Positions 14,152-17,646 of a stretch of 17,646 nt of DNA are shown piece by piece (within the stretch, counting starts at the first letter, position 1; each line of letters starts with the position of its first letter). A program made the translations under genes and the position numbers. Source of the DNA: Oscillospiraceae bacterium (lineage in GTDB: Bacteria; Bacillota; Clostridia; Oscillospirales; Acutalibacteraceae). Below the pieces are notes generated by a model. That model was not told where the DNA came from and did not search any database. It saw nothing but the letters and a program-made list of their open reading frames with translations. The stretch is taken from the NCBI GenBank assembly GCA_031270785.1, contig JAISWM010000084.1, forward strand, positions 1 through 17,646, given 5' to 3'.

Positions 14152-14231
14152 TTGTAACTCAAAATAATTGAAATCCCTTCTTTCCCCCGCCATAGGCTGG
14201 GAAAATATTATCAACTAATTTGAGCCACAAT
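14150..14231 (-). repeat. Family A element with diverged ends
   Basis: ATTGTAACTCAAAATAATTG at the left and ATCAACTAATTTGAGCCACA then ATA at the right are inverted. The core CCCCCGCC-ATA-GGCTGGG has one mismatch. It directly follows the R end. The termini differ from GGT/ACC, so it is an older or separate subtype. Confidence 0.7.
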
Positions 14232-14265
14232 ACAATTTTTTTGATAAAATTAAATATTGTTTTGA

Positions 14266-15807
14266 TTATTTATTATTTCTAAACCAGTATTTTCTGTCTA
14301 AACTTCTATATTGTATGGCTTCTGATATATGCGCGACTTCTATTGTTTCGCTTCCTTCTATATCTGCAATAGTTCGTGATATTTTAAGTATTTTATCGTA
14401 AGCCCGCGCCGATAAATTAAGAACATCGAAAGCTTTTTTTAAGATATCTTTGGCACTGTCGGTAAGGTTAGAAAATTTTTCCATTACATTGAGAGGAGCT
14501 TTAGAATTAAAATTTATTTTTAATTCCTTATATCTTAAGTTTTGGATTTCCCTGGCTTTATTTACTCTTTCCTTTACATTTGCTGATGTTTCTTCCAAGG
14601 TGTTGTTTATAGAGCATATGCTTTCAAAATCTACCGGCGGGACTTCAATGTGAATGTCTATTCTGTCAAGTAAAGGGCCGGATATTTTGGATAAATATTT
14701 TGAAATGGTATAATCAGAACAAATACAGGGTCTAGATGGATGGCCAAAATATCCGCACGGGCAAGGGTTCATGGCCGCTACAAGCATTACCGCGCAAGGG
14801 TACGTAAGTGTACCTTTGACGCGCGATATGGTAACTTGGCAATCTTCAATGGGCTGCCTTAGTGATTCCAATGTATTTTTGGGAAATTCGGGTAATTCAT
14901 CAAGAAACAGTACACCGTTGTGAGCCATAGAGAGTTCTCCCGGTTTTGGTATACTTCCTCCTCCCGATATTCCTGATGACGATATTGTGTGGTGCGGGGA
15001 TCTGAAAGGCCTGTTTGTTATTAGGGGGATTTCTTGCGGCAGTGCTCCCATAATTGAGTATATTTTTGTTGTTTCTATAATTTCGTCAAATGTCATTTCC
15101 GGGAGTATTGTCGGAATGCGTTTTGCAAGCATACTTTTTCCTGAACCCGGCGGTCCTACTAGTAATATATTATGTCCTCCGGCCGCCGCAATCTCCAGTG
15201 CTCTTTTTGCGTCGAATTGTCCTTTTACGTCCTTTAAATCTATAAAATTTTTATTTGGTGTTTTTGTAATTTTAGTTCGAGGATGAATCGGAATTTGTGA
15301 TAGGGCGTTAATATGATTTATAAAATCAGTTATTTTATTTACCGGGTATATAGATATATCATTTATAATGGCGCCTTCAGCTGCGTTATCTTTTGGCAGA
15401 AAAACTTTTTTAAATCCCAATTCTTTAGCTTTTATGATCATCGGAAGAACACCGTTTATTGGATTTAAATCTCCGGATAAGGATAATTCCCCGATGATTA
15501 TGGCGTCATCTAATTGTGCGTTTAGTTGTTTACTGCATTTAAGTACAGCTATTAATATTGGGAAATCATAAATCGCACCAAATTTTTTAATATCCGCTGG
15601 AGCTAAATTTACTATAATTCTTGCTATAGGGAAATCAAACCCACAGTTTTTTAGCGCAGCTCTTACTCTGTCTTTAGCTTCTTTTACTGAAGCATCAGGC
15701 AAACCTACTATGTCAAAATATGGCATACCTGTGGATATGTCAACTTCTACTTTTACTAAATACGGATTTATACCAATTATTCCCATACTGTTCAGTTTTT
15801 CTACCAT
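14266..15807 (-). CDS. comM: YifB/ComM family AAA+ protein (Mg-chelatase-like)
   Basis: Related proteins (ComM) form a hexameric helicase promoting branch migration during natural transformation; in many bacteria the role is less clear. Length is 513 aa, normal. The N-terminal Lon-protease-like domain (about 1-170, with VEVDISTGMP and FDIVGLPDASVKEAKDRV) is followed by the AAA+ domain: Walker A GPPGSGKS (218-225), Walker B VLFLDE (299-304), a Cys cluster (C349, C351, C361, C363 around PCPCGYFGHP) and LLDRIDIH with the likely arginine finger. The C-terminal Mg-chelatase domain ends with LSARAYDKILKISRTIAD and later AIQYRSLDR. Start ATG 15807 has AAAGGA at 15819-15824 and matches the family N-terminus. 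It is monocistronic, with its own promoter and a distal terminator. Confidence 0.95.
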   Translation of the reverse strand: MVEKLNSMGIIGINPYLVKVEVDISTGMPYFDIVGLPDASVKEAKDRVRAALKNCGFDFPIARIIVNLAPADIKKFGAIYDFPILIAVLKCSKQLNAQLDDAIIIGELSLSGDLNPINGVLPMIIKAKELGFKKVFLPKDNAAEGAIINDISIYPVNKITDFINHINALSQIPIHPRTKITKTPNKNFIDLKDVKGQFDAKRALEIAAAGGHNILLVGPPGSGKSMLAKRIPTILPEMTFDEIIETTKIYSIMGALPQEIPLITNRPFRSPHHTISSSGISGGGSIPKPGELSMAHNGVLFLDELPEFPKNTLESLRQPIEDCQVTISRVKGTLTYPCAVMLVAAMNPCPCGYFGHPSRPCICSDYTISKYLSKISGPLLDRIDIHIEVPPVDFESICSINNTLEETSANVKERVNKAREIQNLRYKELKINFNSKAPLNVMEKFSNLTDSAKDILKKAFDVLNLSARAYDKILKISRTIADIEGSETIEVAHISEAIQYRSLDRKYWFRNNK

Positions 15808-15853
15808 ATCACTAATTTTCCTTTAAGAGAGGTTTTTAACGTTTGTATAATAT

Positions 15854-15882
15854 ATGATATATGTTTTTTTAATAGTTGTCAA
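15854..15882 (-). promoter_or_regulatory. Promoter for comM
   Basis: On the minus strand TTGACA (15882-15877), 17-bp spacer, TATCAT (15859-15854), about 45 bp upstream of the comM start codon. Confidence 0.7.
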
Positions 15883-15907
15883 TAAAAATAAATAAAATTG
15901 TGGTTTT

Positions 15908-16003
15908 ATAGCAAAAATCATTTAGAAACATGGCATTATTTGTGTTTTCCCCGCAAGTCGGCGGGGAAGAAAGAAGAAGTTTCAATTATTTTGAGGCATA
16001 ACC
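15908..16003 (+). repeat. Chimeric element: family B arm joined to family A right arm
   Basis: 15908-15948 (ATAGCAAAAATCATTTAGAA, ACATGGCATTATTTGTG) is a family B arm. After the core CCCCGC-AAGTCG-GCGGGG, 15969-16003 (GAAAGAAGAAGTTTCAATTA, TTTTGAGGCATAACC) is the family A right arm. It lies between the divergent comM and 16148 promoters. Confidence 0.75.
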
Positions 16004-16068
16004 AATAATATTGTCGTCGGTGGTAAAACAATAGAATAAATATATTTTCAAAAAACATAAAAACAATG

Positions 16069-16097
16069 TTGACATACAATAAACACTGCGCTATAAT
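16069..16097 (+). promoter_or_regulatory. Consensus promoter for the heptad-repeat protein gene
   Basis: TTGACA (16069-16074), 17-bp spacer, TATAAT (16092-16097): both hexamers perfect with optimal spacing. It is the strongest promoter in the window and lies 50 bp before the start codon. Confidence 0.85.
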
Positions 16098-16147
16098 TAT
16101 AATTGAAAATTTGCAAAAAATAAATAAATTATAAAAGGGGAAATATT

Positions 16148-17137
16148 ATGAGATTTTTAAATTTTCTACGCACAGTTGCAGTCGGGGTTATATCATTTGG
16201 TTTAGTTGTACAGCCCATAAAAGCGGTATATGAGATTATGCAAAAAGTGGATCGAAAACTTTGTATTGTACAAAAGAGACTTCCAGATGGCCAAAATGTC
16301 CTTGAAATGATTTTAGAGGCATTAAGGGTGGACGCACCTTATTGTAACACCGAACAAGAATTTCGTGCATTATATGGTCCGGTTATGTCAGAACTGCAAT
16401 CAGATGATTTGCTTGGTTTGTCTGATCAAACATTAGACTTGATAAGTTCTGAAGAGAGTATAGATATATTCAACCGAGGAAAAGTAGTTTTTCTGGATCA
16501 TGAATGTGATGCAATAGCTATAGTAATTAGAAATGCGGGGGTCGAATTAACCCCAGACGAACTTGAAGCATTTAAAAAATTTATGCGGTGGCGAGAGTTC
16601 GATTTTCACGAATTGGAATCGGTAATTGGTGTAAAAAAATATTATGAGTTAATAAAAAGGTTTGGTGTAAATTTTGTTTATCTTTTTAGAAACCTTGTGT
16701 GCGGGCAAATCGAACGTGTAGATGGGGACATCTCCGAAGTGAACATGGTAGCCGCCTTTCGAAGGAATAATACAGCAAACGCCATCGCCGTCGCCGGTCT
16801 GAGAGCGCAAGCCGCCGATCTGAGAGCGCAAGCCGACAGTTTGAGAAGGCGAGCCGCCGGTCCGAGAGCGCAAGCCGACAGTTTGAGAGGTCCGAGAATG
16901 CATGTCAACTGTTTGAGATGGCAAGCCGCCAGTCCAAGTGCGGCAGAAGCCGCCAGTCTGAATGCGCAAGCCGACGATTTGGAAACGCAAGCCGCCGGTC
17001 TGAGAGCACAAGCCGCCGGTCTGAAAGCGCAAACCGCCGGTCTGAGAGCGCAAGCCGACCGTCTGAAAGCGCAAAAGCTCGATCGTCTGGGAGAGCGACG
17101 CAACCGTCTGAGCACGTTTCGAACCGCCATAGAGTGA
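16148..17137 (+). CDS. Unrecognised exported protein with a heptad-repeat coiled-coil tail (329 aa)
   Basis: No family is recognised. Residues 1-26 look like a cleavable signal peptide (Arg-containing start, hydrophobic VAVGVISFGLVV, then PIKA before the likely cut). Residues 27-210 are an Asp/Glu-rich, helical-looking domain. Residues 216-311 are heptads of the type A-x-x-L-R-A-Q (for example LRAQAAD, LRAQADS, LKAQTAG), the a/d pattern of a long coiled coil, with a degenerate stretch at 248-268. These are encoded by 21-bp units with much higher GC than the rest of the gene. AAAAGGGG at 16133-16140 and a perfect promoter support expression. The stop TGA lies in a family B-like arm. The design (secreted, adjustable repeat rod) resembles surface or effector proteins, but that is inference. 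The repeats also create long spurious minus-strand ORFs. Confidence 0.8.
   Translation: MRFLNFLRTVAVGVISFGLVVQPIKAVYEIMQKVDRKLCIVQKRLPDGQNVLEMILEALRVDAPYCNTEQEFRALYGPVMSELQSDDLLGLSDQTLDLISSEESIDIFNRGKVVFLDHECDAIAIVIRNAGVELTPDELEAFKKFMRWREFDFHELESVIGVKKYYELIKRFGVNFVYLFRNLVCGQIERVDGDISEVNMVAAFRRNNTANAIAVAGLRAQAADLRAQADSLRRRAAGPRAQADSLRGPRMHVNCLRWQAASPSAAEAASLNAQADDLETQAAGLRAQAAGLKAQTAGLRAQADRLKAQKLDRLGERRNRLSTFRTAIE
16793..17080 (+). repeat. 21-bp tandem repeats inside the heptad-repeat gene
   Basis: Units of the type CTGAGAGCGCAAGCCGCCGG recur in phase with the codons (16799, 16820, 16862 and again 16998-17060). The middle (about 16890-16960) is diverged. The GC content is clearly above that of the flanking sequence. 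Slippage or unequal exchange could change the rod length by whole heptads without frameshift. Confidence 0.85.
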
Positions 17138-17208
17138 CATTTTTTTGTTTTCTCCCCCACGAACTCACGTGAAAAAAGAAAAAATTCCAATTATTTGAGG
17201 CACAGCCA
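17131..17208 (+). repeat. Chimeric B/A element overlapping the stop codon of the upstream gene
   Basis: AGAGTGACATTTTTTTGTTT (17131-17150) matches the family B left arm (AGTGGCATTTTTGTTC) and contains the TGA stop at 17135-17137. After a degenerate core, ATTCCAATTATTTGAGGCAC then AGCC is a family A right arm. Confidence 0.55.
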
Positions 17209-17236
17209 AAAATTATTTATAAAGCACATCATATTT

Positions 17237-17345
17237 ACAGCTAACGTTCTTGGAAAATATCTAATTTTTTACTGCTTTCTCCTCGCCACAGACGCAGAGG
17301 TGAAAACTATAAAAAACCCGAACACTTTTCAAGAACATTAGCTGT
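17237..17345. repeat. Family E palindromic element
   Basis: The outer ends ACAGCTAACGTTCTTGGAAA and CTTTTCAAGAACATTAGCTG then T are inverted with few mismatches. The core is CTCCTCGCC-ACAGAC-GCAGAGG (imperfect), with AT-rich inner arms. This is the only near-complete copy; end fragments are seen at 7962 and 10067. Confidence 0.65.
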
Positions 17346-17420
17346 ATTTACGTTTCTTTCAGCTGATTATGGCGGGGGCAAAAACAAAAACGTCGCTGTT
17401 TCAAAAGGCTTTTATTAATA
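17346..17420. repeat. Family B element, left arm truncated
   Basis: TTTACGTTTCTTTC at the left and GGCGGGGGCAAAAACAAAAA, CGTCGCTGTTTCAAAAGGCT at the right match family B. The outer part of the left arm is missing, apparently replaced by the neighbouring family E element. Confidence 0.5.
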
Positions 17421-17428
17421 GAAACATT

Positions 17429-17530
17429 TATAGCTGCTACATTTGAAAAAAGTAAATTTGTTCGTACGGTCTCTCCCCGTAGGGGGGATGATTGCTAAAA
17501 TTTATACTTTTTTTAAGTGAAACAGCTATA
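17429..17530. repeat. Family C palindromic element
   Basis: TATAGCTGCTACATTTGAAA at the left and AAGTGAAACAGCTATA at the right are inverted. The core is CTCCCCGTAGGGGGGA. The inner arms AAAAAAGTAAATTTG and AAAATTTATACTTTTTTT are partly complementary. It is the reference copy for family C. Confidence 0.7.
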
Positions 17531-17552
17531 ATATTGACATACCAAATAAACC

Positions 17553-17581
17553 TTGCATTTTTGCACCAAGTATGTTATAAT
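17553..17581 (+). promoter_or_regulatory. Candidate promoter at the window end
   Basis: TTGCAT (17553-17558), 17-bp spacer, TATAAT (17576-17581) preceded by TGT, an extended -10. The predicted start of transcription falls at about 17588, the A of an ATG. Confidence 0.45.
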
Positions 17582-17587
17582 ATGGAC

Positions 17588-17646
17588 ATGGATAACGAAC
17601 TGAAAACTAATGCGGTACGGTTGAGCCAAGAACAGCAATACGAGCT
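17588..17646 (+). CDS. Possible 5' end of a further gene, cut by the window edge
   Basis: An open frame from ATG 17588 (or ATG 17582, same frame) runs to the end of the window, starting MDNELKTNAVRLSQ. No ribosome-binding site precedes it. If the promoter at 17553-17581 is real, the message would be leaderless. Only 19 complete codons are visible, so no product can be named and the frame may be fortuitous. Confidence 0.3.
   Translation, partial: MDNELKTNAVRLSQEQQYE

Noticed and set aside
7184..14162. Short minus-strand ORFs at 7184-7381, 9135-9371 and 13965-14162 sharing a KIVEIPSFTPA-like peptide
   Set aside because: The shared peptide is the translation of the family A arm. The ORFs lie over repeat elements and have no consistent start signals.
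7054..14231. Family A hairpins as intrinsic terminators
   Set aside because: Their GC stems are strong, but no T-run follows on either strand, so they lack the usual terminator signature. An effect on RNA stability remains possible.
16649..17190. Long minus-strand ORFs with repeated QTGGLR- or ALRPAAC-like peptides
   Set aside because: They are antisense readings of the 21-bp repeats. The plus-strand frame has the promoter, ribosome-binding site and signal peptide.
1..17646. Transposase, tRNA or rRNA genes
   Set aside because: No frame with transposase motifs and no cloverleaf or rRNA-like sequence was found by reading the window.

Overview
The window is AT-rich bacterial DNA using the standard code. 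It carries housekeeping genes separated by unusually long gaps that are packed with palindromic repeats. The gene set points to a Gram-positive lineage close to Clostridia: a Bacillus/Clostridium-type S12 with the N-terminal insert, a clostridial-type class A penicillin-binding protein, EF-Tu of 400 aa, and GGAGG ribosome-binding sites. The low GC content, the sparse coding and the repeat load would fit a host-restricted or symbiotic member (for example an Oscillospirales-type symbiont). That placement is inference, not something the sequence proves.

Layout. 1-451: a tandem array of short palindromic elements and a second element type (R). 452-2488 (-): ligA. 2489-2895: repeats. 2896-3522 (-): an unrecognised Cys-rich exported protein. 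3523-3862: divergent promoters and a hairpin element. 3863-4528 (+): nth. 4726-6978 (+): class A penicillin-binding protein. 6979-7374: four repeat elements. 7466-13714 (+): rpsL, rpsG, fusA and tuf, the classical str order, pushed apart by repeats and by two unrecognised small ORFs between rpsG and fusA. 13715-14265: repeats plus a terminator for the opposite strand. 14266-15807 (-): comM/yifB. 16148-17137 (+): an exported protein with a GC-rich 21-bp/heptad-repeat coiled-coil tail. 17138-17646: more hairpin elements and possibly the start of one more gene.

The most notable content is the repeats. Family A is an 87-92 bp palindromic element. At three isolated sites it is flanked by perfect 8-bp direct repeats, and two insertion points are also present as empty sites in other copies of R within the window. 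This is what a non-autonomous DNA transposon (MITE) would leave. Family A also forms two tandem arrays in which one short target-like sequence separates every copy. Families B, C, D and E have the same architecture (AT-rich, partly complementary arms around a CCCCGC/GCGGGG core) but different arms. Several copies are chimeras with one arm from each of two families, joined at the core. Element R (about 147 bp, 31-bp inverted ends) abuts two genes so that its terminal TAGACCT supplies their stop codons. No transposase is encoded here.

Functionally, the genes cover DNA ligation and base-excision repair (ligA, nth), cell-wall synthesis (PBP), translation (rpsL, rpsG, fusA, tuf) and a DNA-uptake/recombination-associated AAA+ protein (comM). 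They do not form one pathway. Only the str cluster is a recognisable operon, and its spacing plus an internal candidate promoter before tuf suggest that it is no longer a tight single unit.
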